Notes: a model not told the origin generated them from the sequence alone. 40,788 nucleotides of DNA from Methylacidiphilales bacterium (GCA_021272315.1 JAJSLI010000080.1:1-40788); one strand, 5' to 3'; positions 1 to 8,358 are shown, counted from the stretch's first letter. Program-made: numbers and translations.

Positions 1-76
1 CTCCAACTCTCTCGGTTGGGTTAAGACCCCAAGTTCATCCCAGCAGCCTTAATCCGTCCAGAAATACAGATACAAG

Positions 77-120
77 GATCAGCTCCCATGAGAGTTGCGA
101 TAATCTTCCGGGGGCTGATC
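77..120. other. Hairpin near left edge of window
   Basis: An 11-base arm at 77-87 (GATCAGCTCCC) pairs with 110-120 (GGGGGCTGATC), with one T-G wobble and a 22-base loop. No T-run follows on the top strand, so it is not a typical intrinsic terminator. It lies downstream of the leftward gene ending at 245 and may serve that transcript. I see no gene in 1-244 and cannot tell whether this is a structured RNA. Confidence 0.35.
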
Positions 121-244
121 CCTCATCATACTTTAAATTCTGAGGTTTCAGAGGTAAGACAAAATCGTTGTACCGACAAAATTGTACCATTTTGAAAGTT
201 CCTGTCTCGTAGAGACTCAGTGATACATTAGAAGGTTCGGTGCT

Positions 245-769
245 TTAGTTCGGATTCGGTGTGGTTGTGATGGAGAAGCCGTTAATCTGCCAATCATCGC
301 CGTTGTGGATGAGGGCCATTTTAACGAGGCCCGTGCCATGTTCAAAAGCGGCGCTGGCCGTGTAGGTGATATTGCTGCCTAGGCGCTCGGAGAAGGGCAA
401 CAGGCCAGTCTGGACATGAGACGATTCGACGCCTTTGTAGTCTTCAAATTTTCCAAGCTTATTTAGAGCTTCCACCATTTGGGCAATCCCGGCTGGGGTG
501 GACGTTTTTTGGGCTTCGGGACTCAGTCTTTGAAGAAGCACCGTCTGCATATCTTGTTCCGAATGCACACTCAGAATCGCCAAGCCGCTTTCTCTGGCGT
601 ATCGCTCAGCGGTCGGATCACTGTTTACAATAATATTTGTGTAAAGAAAAGTTATGCCCAAAATGGCGATAACGAGGAGCGTCAAGGCACCTACGACCGC
701 GAGAAAGCGCTCAAGGAATCTTGCATAGTTGCTCGTACTTTGTTTGTGGCGACTATTGCGGTTTGACAC
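245..769 (-). CDS. Hypothetical single-pass membrane protein, 174 aa
   Basis: The reading frame starts at a GTG (769-767); no earlier or better ATG exists. Residues 1-20 are basic and polar, residues about 20-46 form one hydrophobic segment (VVGALTLLVIAILGITFLYT), and the rest is soluble. This predicts an N-in anchor with an external domain of about 125 residues. The C-terminal part (FEHGTGLVKMALIHNGDDWQ, then INGFSI) has the alternating pattern ending in a conserved-looking 'W.I..F.I' strand seen in small NTF2-like/DUF4864-like domains, but I cannot assign a family. Base composition is more AT-rich than the protease next door. No operon partner: the next leftward gene starts 361 bp upstream. 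Function unknown. Confidence 0.6.
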   Translation of the reverse strand: MSNRNSRHKQSTSNYARFLERFLAVVGALTLLVIAILGITFLYTNIIVNSDPTAERYARESGLAILSVHSEQDMQTVLLQRLSPEAQKTSTPAGIAQMVEALNKLGKFEDYKGVESSHVQTGLLPFSERLGSNITYTASAAFEHGTGLVKMALIHNGDDWQINGFSITTTPNPN

Positions 770-915
770 GGCTTAATGTGTCGCTCTTTCAGCCTTGATA
801 ATCAAGCCTACGCTGGTTTGCGGGCTGGATTTGCTCAGGCCAAAACGCTAAAGTTGAATCGTGGAATTTGCCCCAGCCTGCATTGCAGGGGTAACGCGCA
901 AGCTGCCATCGGAGG

Positions 916-941
916 AAGTGGTACAATGGATTGTACCACTT
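916..941. repeat. Perfect inverted repeat, 11 bp arms, TGGA loop
   Basis: The arm AAGTGGTACAA at 916-926 is followed by the 4-base loop TGGA and a perfectly complementary arm at 931-941. The core ATTGTACCA recurs at 181-189, and its reverse complement ATGGTACAAT occurs at 28841-28850. It could be an operator (dyad symmetry) or an RNA hairpin in the leader of the leftward gene ending at 245. Confidence 0.5.
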
Positions 942-1038
942 TGAACAGGCATCCTACCGCTGTTCCCGCCTGTTACCTCTTGAAATTGGATTTTCTAAAA
1001 AACGCGAGTCGCGCCTCCCTCTGAAGAACGACTTGTCC

Positions 1039-1060
1039 CTCGACAAGCTCGGGATGACGG
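1039..1060 (+). repeat. Dispersed 22 bp repeat, copy 1
   Basis: The 22 bp beginning CTCGACAAGCTCGGGATG recurs exactly, in inverse orientation, at 25037-25058. Both copies are intergenic. A degenerate relative (GTCATCCCGATTAGCTTGAG) is near 29959-29978. This is a known type of common intergenic repeat in environmental bacterial genomes; its function is unknown. Confidence 0.65.
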
Positions 1061-1129
1061 ATCGCTTAAAGAACGGGCCTCGCAGAGGACTCCCACAAGG
1101 GGAAACCGCCGGGCGGCGGCCACCCTGCC

Positions 1130-2308
1130 TTACCGCGACGTGAGCATGACGAAATAGCCGCGCTGGAAGTAAATGGCGCCGAATTGCTGCTGGCAGATGA
1201 TCTGGAGGCGAACCCGGGTGCCGGCATCAAGTTGCTGCAATTCATGCGGAAGGGACTTTTCGTCGATGACGGGCCGGTTGCCGATGGAGACGACGATATT
1301 GCCCGCGCGCAGGCCGGCTTCGGCGGCGGGGCTGTCATCGTCGACACCGGTGATGACGAGGCCCCCGTCGAGTTCGAGCCCTTTCTCGGCCGCCTCGTCC
1401 GCGGTAAGGGTCTTGAGGCTCAGGCCGAGATGCCGGTGCAGGGCGTCGAGGGCGCTGCCCGTGGTGGAAACCGCCGGGGCCTTGAGGCCCTTGGCGACGG
1501 CGATGGCATCGTTGGCCCAGGCGACGACGATGTAGTTGGGGATGACGAAACCGATGTTCTCAATGGCCGGGCCGGCGAGCTTGGCGGAGTTGATGCCGAC
1601 CAGACCGCCGTTGAGATCGACGAGCGGACCGCCGCTGTTGCCGGGGTTGATGGCGGCATCGGTCTGGATCAGGTTCTCGTAGGTGTGGCCCTCCGACGTG
1701 AGCGTGCGGTTCTTGGCGCTGAGGATGCCGTGGCTGACGGAGTTCTGGTAGCCTTCCGGGCTGCCGAGGGCGATGACGGATTCCCCCAGGAAATTGGGCG
1801 AAACGTAGCTGAGGTCGAAGTAGGGGAACTGGGTCTTGTCGTTGATTTTCAGCAGCGCAAGATCCTTGTCGTCATCCTCGTTGACGATGGAAGCCTGGTA
1901 CTTGGAACCGGTGGAGAGGGTGATGTTGACCGGCTTTTCCCTGTCGGCGAGGGCGACGACATGGGCATTGGTGAGGATGTAACCTTCGGCGGAAACGAGG
2001 AGGCCGGAACCGATGCTTTGCGCGGTGTGGTTGATGGGGGAACGGTAGGGACGGAAGAATTGATCGTAGCGCAGGTAATATTCGGGGACCGTTTCCTCGG
2101 CGTTGATGTTGACCACGGCGGGCTGAACGTTGGCGACCACCTTGACGATCGGTTCGTTGGCGATGTCGATCTGGCCCGGCGGAGGCGGAACCTTGCCCTG
2201 CGGAGCGGTCAGCGCGGGAGGAGGCTCGGGCGGCTGGGCCGACGCCGTGCCGATGGCGCCCAGCGGAAAAAGCGGGAGCCAAGCGTAAAGAAGAAAACGT
2301 GGAATCAT
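1130..2308 (-). CDS. HtrA/Deg-like S1C trypsin-family serine protease with one PDZ domain
   Basis: Predicted envelope protease or chaperone that degrades misfolded proteins. An N-terminal signal peptide (MIPRFLLYAWLPLFPLGAIG, cut near ASA-Q) is followed by a Pro-rich linker, a trypsin-like domain (about 50-270) and a single PDZ domain (about 285-385, GGLVITGVDDDSPAAEAGLR). The triad is visible: His116 in LTNAHVV, Asp149 in DKDLALLKI, Ser225 in GNSGGPL. I chose the ATG at 2308 because AGGAGA (2312-2317) sits 3 bases upstream; a GTG four codons earlier is also open. At 392 aa with one PDZ it resembles DegS or single-PDZ Deg proteins rather than two-PDZ DegP. The mature N-terminus has no membrane anchor, so it is probably soluble in the periplasm. 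It appears monocistronic and is divergent from the DUF2851 gene. Confidence 0.92.
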   Translation of the reverse strand: MIPRFLLYAWLPLFPLGAIGTASAQPPEPPPALTAPQGKVPPPPGQIDIANEPIVKVVANVQPAVVNINAEETVPEYYLRYDQFFRPYRSPINHTAQSIGSGLLVSAEGYILTNAHVVALADREKPVNITLSTGSKYQASIVNEDDDKDLALLKINDKTQFPYFDLSYVSPNFLGESVIALGSPEGYQNSVSHGILSAKNRTLTSEGHTYENLIQTDAAINPGNSGGPLVDLNGGLVGINSAKLAGPAIENIGFVIPNYIVVAWANDAIAVAKGLKAPAVSTTGSALDALHRHLGLSLKTLTADEAAEKGLELDGGLVITGVDDDSPAAEAGLRAGNIVVSIGNRPVIDEKSLPHELQQLDAGTRVRLQIICQQQFGAIYFQRGYFVMLTSR

Positions 2309-2453
2309 GTTTCTCCTCACTTATGTGATTATTTGGCCGGGACGCAAGTTACGTCCTTGAAAGCATTCCGGCTTGGTCCGGATGGGACCGGGGTTGTCTT
2401 TTGATGGAAACACCCTTAGATGTGCAAATCCGCTGCTTTCCCCGCAGATCGTC

Positions 2454-3863
2454 ATGCCAAAAGCCTACGAAATCCTCCGATCGGTGCGGGAACGCGCGCC
2501 CCTGCCTCCGAGCGAGATCGAGGTGCAGGCGCTCTGGTTCGAGCAGCTTTACCAGCCCGTCCTGAACACCGACGACGGACGGACAGTGTCCCTTGTTCAA
2601 CCCGGATTCTGGAACCATGGCGGCGGACCCGATTTTACCCGCGCGGTGGCGCGGTTCGGCAGGGAGGGCGCGCCGGGCGGCGAGATTTGCGTCGGCAATG
2701 TGGAGGTCCACCTTCGCCCCGCGGACTGGAACGCCCACGGACACCATGTCGATCCGGCCTACGAGGAGACGATTCTGCATGTGGTCTGGGAAGCGGGCGG
2801 CGGGAAGGCCTTTTTCCCGGCAACGACGTCGTTTCGGCGCGTGCCGCAGGTGGTGCTCGGGACGCAACTGGTGGCGCCCTGGTCGGAACTCAAGCCCTTG
2901 TGCGCGTCGCTGCTGCGGCATCCCCTCCCCGACGCGGTGCCGGGTCGTTGTTCGCCCGCGCTGGCCCATTTGCCCGCCGGGCAGGCGGCCGACATCCTGC
3001 GGGCAGCGGGGCTGTTCCGCCTGCGGCAAAAGGCGCAGCGCTGGCGCTGGCGGCGGCATCAGGCGGGCCCGGAGCAGGCGCTGCATGAGGCGCTGGCCGA
3101 AGCGCTCGGCTTCCACGCGAACCAGGTCCCAATGCGGCTGACCGCCCAGCGTTTGCCGTGGAAGAAACTCCGCGCCATGGAGCACGAGGCGCGGCTGGCC
3201 CATCTTTTCGGACTGGGAGGATTCCTGCCCGGCGTGAGCGCGGCAAAGCTGCAGGCCGAACCGCGCCAATGGCTGCGGCGGCTCTGGGAAATCTGGTGGA
3301 AGGCCCGGGGCGAACTCGATTACGCGCTGCTGCCGCGCAGTCAGTGGAAGCTGGCGGGTCTGCGTCCCTTGAACCGGCCCGAACGGCGGCTGGCGGCGCT
3401 GGCGCAAATCGTGCCGCGCATCCCGGAATTGCTCGCCGCCCTCAAAACACGGAATGCCCAACGCTTCGCGCAAACGCTGCTGGCGGTGCGCGATCCGTTT
3501 TGGGAGAAACAGGCAACCGTGACGGGTGCGCCGTTAAGCGCGCCTTGCCGGCTGATCGGTAGCGAGCGGGTGGATGATATCCTGATCAATGTTTTCTGGC
3601 CGATGGCGGCGATGGAAGAGCCCGAGGCGGCAGGAGAGGCTTTGGCCAAAATGAACGCGGCGCCGAATGGCGCGGCCCGGATTGCGTCGCAGCGGATGCT
3701 CCTTTCCACGCTGACGCCAAAACAGTCCCGCGAGGCGCTGATCCAGCAGGGGCTGCTGCAGGTCTTCCGCGACTACTGCCAGACCGACTGCTCCCAATGC
3801 CACGATTGCACTTTTCCGGAAGCGGTGAAAACGTGGCCCGGCAACGGTGTACGGGCGAAATAA
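2454..3863 (+). CDS. DUF2851 family protein, 469 aa
   Basis: Matches the DUF2851 family of Verrucomicrobiota and Bacteroidota, whose function is unknown. Hallmarks are the N-terminal block PGFWNHGGGPDFTRA, then GNVEVHLRPADWNAHGHHVD and AYEETILHVVWEAGG, and a C-terminal cysteine cluster (YCQTDCSQCHDC) within the last 25 residues. The D/H-rich blocks resemble a nuclease-like or metal-binding fold, but no activity is established to my knowledge. ATG 2454 puts the protein directly at the family's usual start; in-frame TTG 2373 and ATG 2382 would add an unconserved tail. No strong Shine-Dalgarno precedes any of them. It is transcribed divergently from the HtrA-like gene, and its stop lies 7 bp from the convergent gene at 3871. 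Confidence 0.9.
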   Translation: MPKAYEILRSVRERAPLPPSEIEVQALWFEQLYQPVLNTDDGRTVSLVQPGFWNHGGGPDFTRAVARFGREGAPGGEICVGNVEVHLRPADWNAHGHHVDPAYEETILHVVWEAGGGKAFFPATTSFRRVPQVVLGTQLVAPWSELKPLCASLLRHPLPDAVPGRCSPALAHLPAGQAADILRAAGLFRLRQKAQRWRWRRHQAGPEQALHEALAEALGFHANQVPMRLTAQRLPWKKLRAMEHEARLAHLFGLGGFLPGVSAAKLQAEPRQWLRRLWEIWWKARGELDYALLPRSQWKLAGLRPLNRPERRLAALAQIVPRIPELLAALKTRNAQRFAQTLLAVRDPFWEKQATVTGAPLSAPCRLIGSERVDDILINVFWPMAAMEEPEAAGEALAKMNAAPNGAARIASQRMLLSTLTPKQSREALIQQGLLQVFRDYCQTDCSQCHDCTFPEAVKTWPGNGVRAK

Positions 3864-3870
3864 ATAGCTT

Positions 3871-4599
3871 CTATCGAGCCAATGGCCCGTCTGGCGTAAG
3901 CTGCTGGTATTCTTTGCCCGCTGGGTCGAAGTTGGCAGCGATGAAGTTGATTATAGTGCCGTCGGGCTGGATAGACGGTTCATTAGGTGAACCGAATTCA
4001 ATAGAAGTCCCGATACATAATCCACTTTCATAGAAAATAGCCGTCCATTTCCGGTCGCCTGTTTTTGGGAGGGGAATGGCTGTACCCCGCGAAGCGTAAG
4101 TAACTTTATACCCTGTTACAAACACAACCGGCAATTCACCAGGGGAGTTTTTATCCACTGGAACAGTTACATCCCAGCAGACATTCTCCGGTTTAAGCAC
4201 TGTTGAAGTAGCCATTATCTTGCCTGGAATATCGAGCCAAAAAATCGCTGGATCTCTCACTTCTTTGTTATCGATGAGATCCTCAATAATTTCATGATAA
4301 CTTTTCCCTGAGGAGGTCATGTGGTTTTCGTCGATCAGTTTCTGAAATATCTCGGTGGAGCTCGTTCCAGTCGGATATGCACCCTGATGGGCATTCGCGT
4401 ACGCAAACATGAGCAGACTAATGGCACGTGCCTGCCTCGCCGCATGAGAGCTGCTTACCATTGCAGATGACCAATGAGACCCAGCGCTTGGCCCGAAGAT
4501 GACCAAAAATGCAAACAATATTGGGAGACCCCACAAACAGTAATGTTTCCAAGGAAAGCCACGAGATAGTGGATCAGTAGGTTTGGAAACCTCAGCCAT
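3871..4599 (-). CDS. Membrane-anchored hypothetical protein with pseudopilin-like domain, 242 aa
   Basis: Residues 1-20 are soluble and one transmembrane segment covers about 20-37 (HYCLWGLPILFAFLVIFGP). The segment that follows (ARQARAISLLMFAYANAHQG, then YPTGTSSTEIFQKLID) looks like the helix and 'QYA..N.G.YP' junction of the type II secretion-like pseudopilins common in Verrucomicrobiota. The classic prepilin peptidase site is absent. The remainder (DPAIFWLDIPGKIMA, CWDVTVPVDKNSPGELPVVF, GDRKWTAIFYESG) looks like the beta-rich head of that group. Start ATG at 4599. The gene is AT-richer than its neighbours and has no operon partner. The relationship to pseudopilins is inference; the function is unknown. 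Confidence 0.72.
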   Translation of the reverse strand: MAEVSKPTDPLSRGFPWKHYCLWGLPILFAFLVIFGPSAGSHWSSAMVSSSHAARQARAISLLMFAYANAHQGAYPTGTSSTEIFQKLIDENHMTSSGKSYHEIIEDLIDNKEVRDPAIFWLDIPGKIMATSTVLKPENVCWDVTVPVDKNSPGELPVVFVTGYKVTYASRGTAIPLPKTGDRKWTAIFYESGLCIGTSIEFGSPNEPSIQPDGTIINFIAANFDPAGKEYQQLTPDGPLAR

Positions 4600-4780
4600 G
4601 GTTAAGTTATCTTAGGCCGTATTTTCAAATTGGCCAAGGCGGGGAGACAGAAAAAGTGATAAGCTAAACCCATGGAAACGAAACTTGCAACTGGTGCATA
4701 ATCCCGGATACTTTCCGGCTTTTGCGGGGTTAAGCATCAGCAGGATATCACCATCAACATCCCAACTTGAAATTGACGCC

Positions 4781-6238
4781 GTGAATACCTCTTTTTTGCC
4801 GAAGCGGACGAGAGCCTCCCTCATTTTGCTCACCTTGTTGGCTTGGGCATCGCTGAGCTGCTCCCCCATCGCAGGCCAGGACGAACCGGTGACGATCGCC
4901 GTGGCGGACAATGGCGGCAGCGCCGATCTTCCGACCCGCTTTTTGGGCCTCAGTTACGAAATGTCGATGCTCCTGCCCAAGGATGGACGGTATTATTTCG
5001 ATTCCCAGGACCAGGCGTTGATCCATATCTTTCAGACCCTCGGCATTAAAAGCCTGCGCGTCGGCGCCAACGCCGTGGACGATCCCCGCATCGCGGTCCC
5101 GCAGGAAAAGGACATCGACGCTTTGTTCAACTTCGCCCGGGCCGCCGGCGTGAAGGTGATTTATTCGTTCCGCCTGAAAAAAGGAAACCCCGCCGACTCG
5201 GCGCGGCTGGCCGGCTACATTGCGGCGCACGATGCGGACGCGCTCGATAGTTTTACCATCGGTAATGAGGCCAATTTTTATCTCAAGACCTATGAGGCTT
5301 ATTTTGCGCAATGGAAGCCCCACTACGACGCCATTTTGCAGGCCGTGCCCCAGGCCATGTTTGACGCGCCGAGTGTCTCTGGAAACAGTTCTTATGTACC
5401 GAACCTGGTTAAGGCCCTGTTCGGTGACGGGCATCTGGCGATGGCCAGCGATCACTACTATTTTCTCGGCTCAGGCCGGGTGGGCGAAAAGGACCCGCCA
5501 AAAACCCGCAGCCGTTTTCTTTCCAACAGCCTCCATGGCAACTACGAAAAGGACTATGCCCAGACCGGTGCGGTCCTGGCCGCCCAGGGTGTGCCCTACC
5601 GGATCGATGAGTTGAACAGTTGCTACAATGGAGGCGCAAAGGATTCGAGCGATACCTACGCTTCCACCTTGTGGGCGCTTGATTGCACCCACTGGTGGGC
5701 GGCGCATCACATCCTGGGCATGAACTATCACACGGGCGAATCGGTGGGCCGGGATGGCGCCTTTGGCGCGGCCAATTATGCGGCGTTTGTGCAGGCGGCT
5801 GATGGCAATGGATTTGACGCGCGGCCCCAGGCCTATGCCTATCTGGCGTTCAGCCAGGGAGCGCACGGACACCCGCTGGAAGTGAGTGTGCAGACCGACT
5901 CCGCGTTTAATTTCAATGCCTACGCTTATCGGGACCACGACGGCACGATTTACCTGACCCTGATCAACAAGAGCTATGGCGACAAAGCGCAACCGGCGAC
6001 GGTCTCCCTCCAGTTGCCCGCAGGCGCAGACGTGGGCTCATGGCAACGGATGGATCTGGTGGAGAAGGACCAGGACGTCGCCGCTAAAACGGGCGTAACG
6101 CTCGGCGGCGGTTCCATCGATTCGCAGGGAACATGGTCGGGGCAATGGCAGTCCTTCGAGGGCAATAATTCCGGCAGCCTGACGGTCCGGGTGCCTCCCG
6201 CCTCCGCGACAATTCTGCGCATTCCCGCCGTCAAATGA
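4781..6238 (+). CDS. Exported glycoside hydrolase, GH79-like (beta-glucuronidase/heparanase type)
   Basis: Probably cleaves glycosidic bonds in a uronic-acid-containing or related polysaccharide outside the cytoplasm. With the GTG start at 4781, a signal sequence (RTRASLILLTLLAWASLSC) precedes a (beta/alpha)8 domain that opens with LPTRFLGLSYEMSML, as in GH79. The probable acid/base Glu163 is in TIGNEANFY and the probable nucleophile Glu277 in RIDELNSCYN. A beta-sandwich like the GH79 C-terminal domain follows (about 365-485: FNFNAYAYRDHDGTIYLTLI, then NKSYGD). The Cys after the hydrophobic stretch could be lipidated, but the lipobox (SLSC) is poor. In-frame TTG starts at 4685 and 4799 are possible. 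Substrate unknown; related clan GH-A families (GH30, GH39) are less likely. The gene stands alone. Confidence 0.78.
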   Translation: MNTSFLPKRTRASLILLTLLAWASLSCSPIAGQDEPVTIAVADNGGSADLPTRFLGLSYEMSMLLPKDGRYYFDSQDQALIHIFQTLGIKSLRVGANAVDDPRIAVPQEKDIDALFNFARAAGVKVIYSFRLKKGNPADSARLAGYIAAHDADALDSFTIGNEANFYLKTYEAYFAQWKPHYDAILQAVPQAMFDAPSVSGNSSYVPNLVKALFGDGHLAMASDHYYFLGSGRVGEKDPPKTRSRFLSNSLHGNYEKDYAQTGAVLAAQGVPYRIDELNSCYNGGAKDSSDTYASTLWALDCTHWWAAHHILGMNYHTGESVGRDGAFGAANYAAFVQAADGNGFDARPQAYAYLAFSQGAHGHPLEVSVQTDSAFNFNAYAYRDHDGTIYLTLINKSYGDKAQPATVSLQLPAGADVGSWQRMDLVEKDQDVAAKTGVTLGGGSIDSQGTWSGQWQSFEGNNSGSLTVRVPPASATILRIPAVK

Positions 6239-6380
6239 CATCGGCCCTGGGGTCGAAGCAGGGGTGTTCGTAGATTTTTAAAGCACTTACCCGTCAGTGT
6301 TTTCAAAATGGCCGGGGCCGTCTGCAAATATTTAATGACGGAAGGATTGTCATTTGTGCCCTGAAATCTACAGTTCGACG

Positions 6381-6590
6381 ATGCCCGGGCATTTCTCAAT
6401 GGCACACTGGTTTCTGTTGGGCGGCGGCGCGCTGGCGTTCCTGGGTTTGATCCTGTGGGCAACCCTCCCGGTCAAGTCGACCCTACCACCCTACTTCATC
6501 ACGCCCCTGCTGGCCTTTGGCTACGGCCTGTTTTGCCTGATGCGCAGCCATCAAACCGGGACCCGGAAGCGCACGAATTCAAAGGCATGA
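6381..6590 (+). CDS. Small two-helix membrane protein, about 69 aa
   Basis: Two hydrophobic helices (MAHWFLLGGGALAFLGLIL and PPYFITPLLAFGYGLFCLM) are followed by a short basic tail (SHQTGTRKRTNSKA). The stop codon overlaps the start of the next gene in an ATGA arrangement (6587-6590), so the two are probably translationally coupled. The start is uncertain: ATG 6381, ATG 6399 and TTG 6354 are all open and none has a clear ribosome-binding site. I know no named family. It may help to localise or regulate the phosphatase that follows, but that rests on adjacency only. Confidence 0.6.
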   Translation: MPGHFSMAHWFLLGGGALAFLGLILWATLPVKSTLPPYFITPLLAFGYGLFCLMRSHQTGTRKRTNSKA

Positions 6591-7405
6591 GCGATCCGCA
6601 CAAGAAAACAACCCCGCTTGCCTCCGAACTAAGGCTGATCTGCACCGACTTCGACGGCACGCTGGCCGAACCGGACGGACAGCCCATCCTGACCTCCTTT
6701 TTCGAACGGTTGGTGGCATGGCGGAAGCGAGGCCAGCTTTTCTGGATCATTAACACCGGCCGCACCTACGAGAGCCTGCAGGAGGAACTGGTCCGGCGCA
6801 AATCGCCGCTCTGGCCCGACTGGATGGTGACGATGGAGCGGGAAATCTGGCTCGTGCGCAACAAGCGCGGCATCGGCTGGTTTGAGTGGAACCGCAAATG
6901 CGAGCTGCTGCACACCCAGCTCTTTGAATCGGTGAGCCCGATCTGGAAATTGGTCGAGGATTACGTCGCGCGGCACACCAGCGCGCAATTGGTGCAGGAC
7001 GCCGGCTCTCCGCTGGGCATCATCGCGAGCTGCGAAGAGGAGGCGGACGAAATTTCGGCTTACATGACGCCGCTGCTGGAAAACTGGCCGACGCTGGTGG
7101 CGGTGCGCAACTCGATCTATTTCCGGTTCAGCCATAAATTTTACCACAAGGGCGCCTGCCTGGAGGCGATCAGCAACGGGCTGGGCGTCCCCTCGGCGCA
7201 AGTCATGGCCATCGGTGACCATCTCAATGATCTGCCGATGCTGGAACGGCGTTACGCGTGGCACCTGGCCTGTCCCGCCAACGCGGTGGACGAGGTGAAG
7301 GAGCGGGTGCGTGCCGAGGACGGTTACGTGGCTGCCACCAGCGTGGCCGAGGGTACAGTCGAAGCTTGGAACAAGCTGTTCCCGCTCAAAAAGGGCAAAA
7401 GTTAG
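6587..7405 (+). CDS. HAD-superfamily (class IIB, Cof/sucrose-phosphatase-like) hydrolase, 272 aa
   Basis: Predicted cytosolic phosphatase acting on a small phosphorylated metabolite, perhaps a sugar phosphate. All four HAD motifs are visible: motif I CTDFDGTL with nucleophile Asp21 and acid/base Asp23, motif II INTGR, motif III Lys in KGACLEAISNGLG, and motif IV GDHLNDLPML. The alpha/beta cap between motifs II and III fits the IIB subclass. The ATG at 6587 overlaps the preceding stop (ATGA). The TAG stop shares the four bases TTAG (7402-7405) with the TAA of the convergent OmpA-like gene, leaving no space for a terminator. The physiological substrate cannot be read from the sequence. Confidence 0.88.
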   Translation: MSDPHKKTTPLASELRLICTDFDGTLAEPDGQPILTSFFERLVAWRKRGQLFWIINTGRTYESLQEELVRRKSPLWPDWMVTMEREIWLVRNKRGIGWFEWNRKCELLHTQLFESVSPIWKLVEDYVARHTSAQLVQDAGSPLGIIASCEEEADEISAYMTPLLENWPTLVAVRNSIYFRFSHKFYHKGACLEAISNGLGVPSAQVMAIGDHLNDLPMLERRYAWHLACPANAVDEVKERVRAEDGYVAATSVAEGTVEAWNKLFPLKKGKS

Positions 7406-8358
7406 GGCTTCCGCAAAACGAGTTCAATCCGACGGTTGAGCTCGCGGCCTTCCGAGGTGTTGTCGTCGGCGATGGGATCGTCGCCGCCCAGCCCGGTGAC
7501 AAACAGACGGGACCGTGGCACACCGCCGGCCACAATCATGGTTCTCACCGCGCGGGCGCGCTGGAGGGAGAGGGTCTTGTTGTAATCGGGGTCGCCCGTG
7601 TTGTCGGTGTGGCCCTCGATGGTCAGGAGCAGGTCGGGATGACGCTTCATGATGGCAACGACACGGTCGATGGCGGGCTGGGCAGCGGCGTCGATGTCGG
7701 GCTTGGCGGGAAGAAACGAGACCGGAAGCTCGACCCGGCCGTCCTTGATCAGCGCGGTGTAAAGCAGATCCTCGGGCTCGGCGGTGGCCGGCGGAGTCGA
7801 CGAGAGCGGCGGGGTCGGCGGAGCCGGAGATGACGGCGGCGCCGACGAGGGTGGCGGGGTCGGCGGTACGACGACGAGAGGAGGAGGAGGAGTTTCGATC
7901 GATGCCACGACGACGAGGACATAGGCGGTCGCTCCGGGCTCGAGGCTGACCCAGACGGCGTGGCCGGGCTTGCGCAGAAGGTACGTTTCGTTGACGTCCC
8001 CCGTGGCGCCGGTCTTTTCGATGGCGTAGCCCGCGGCGGTGGCGAGCCCTTCGTAGTAGCGCTGCGTCTGGATCAGGCTCAGTGGCGGGTTCCCGGTCGC
8101 GGGCGCGTAGCGGATGATGTAGCGATGACCCGTGACGTGAACGGTGTCGAGATGGCCCGAGTCGATGGGCCGGGGCCGCGCGATGGTGAAGTCGAACGCC
8201 GCGGGATTGTCCTCGGTATAATCGGTGATGATGAAGCCGGGCGGACGGGTGAAGCCGGGGAAATCGCGCGAGTTGTCAGCATCGCCCGGATTGGCGCGAA
8301 GGAGGACCGGCACCGCCACGGCCAGCGCCAGGGGTAGGATTTTTCCGCTCAATCGCAT
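7402..8358 (-). CDS. OmpA-family C-terminal-domain envelope protein, 318 aa
   Basis: Peptidoglycan-binding envelope protein. A signal peptide (MRLSGKILPLALAVAVPVLL) is followed by a mixed domain of about 150 residues (FTRPPGFIITDYTEDNPAAF ...), a Pro/Ser-rich linker (about 155-200) and a C-terminal OmpA domain (about 205-318). The OmpA domain shows DLLLTIEGHTDNTGD, LSLQRARAVRTMIV and the terminal RELNRRIEL motif, which place the diaminopimelate-binding Asp and Arg residues. No beta-barrel is evident, so it is more like a periplasmic or lipid-free linker protein than true OmpA. ATG 8358 is preferred because the signal peptide follows immediately; an upstream start at 8406 would add an unlikely polar leader. 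It converges on the HAD gene with overlapping stops. Confidence 0.9.
   Translation of the reverse strand: MRLSGKILPLALAVAVPVLLRANPGDADNSRDFPGFTRPPGFIITDYTEDNPAAFDFTIARPRPIDSGHLDTVHVTGHRYIIRYAPATGNPPLSLIQTQRYYEGLATAAGYAIEKTGATGDVNETYLLRKPGHAVWVSLEPGATAYVLVVVASIETPPPPLVVVPPTPPPSSAPPSSPAPPTPPLSSTPPATAEPEDLLYTALIKDGRVELPVSFLPAKPDIDAAAQPAIDRVVAIMKRHPDLLLTIEGHTDNTGDPDYNKTLSLQRARAVRTMIVAGGVPRSRLFVTGLGGDDPIADDNTSEGRELNRRIELVLRKP

Larger units (their letters stand above)
770..1129. other. 360 bp intergenic region without a convincing gene
   Basis: The stretch separates two leftward genes. It holds a perfect 11 bp-stem hairpin (916-941), a short palindrome CCTGCATTGCAGG at about 878-890, and one copy of a dispersed 22 bp repeat (1039-1060). 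Two short rightward open frames here have no recognisable protein features and I do not call them. It must carry the promoter for the gene at 245-769, but I could not pick convincing -35/-10 boxes. Confidence 0.5.

Noticed and set aside
77-120. Known riboswitch class
   Set aside because: Only one stem is visible, with no conserved loop sequences of a class I recognise.
776-1143. Two short rightward open frames in the first intergenic region
   Set aside because: Both overlap repeats and hairpins and give cysteine/arginine-rich products without start signals or domains.
1184-2404. Long open frame antisense to the HtrA-like protease
   Set aside because: GC-rich coding DNA leaves its opposite strand open; the frame gives an Asp/Gly/Val-biased product with no recognisable domain, whereas the minus strand gives a full protease with triad and PDZ.
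2349-3473. Long open frame antisense to DUF2851
   Set aside because: Arg/Gln/Pro-rich, low-complexity translation; the plus strand matches DUF2851 throughout.
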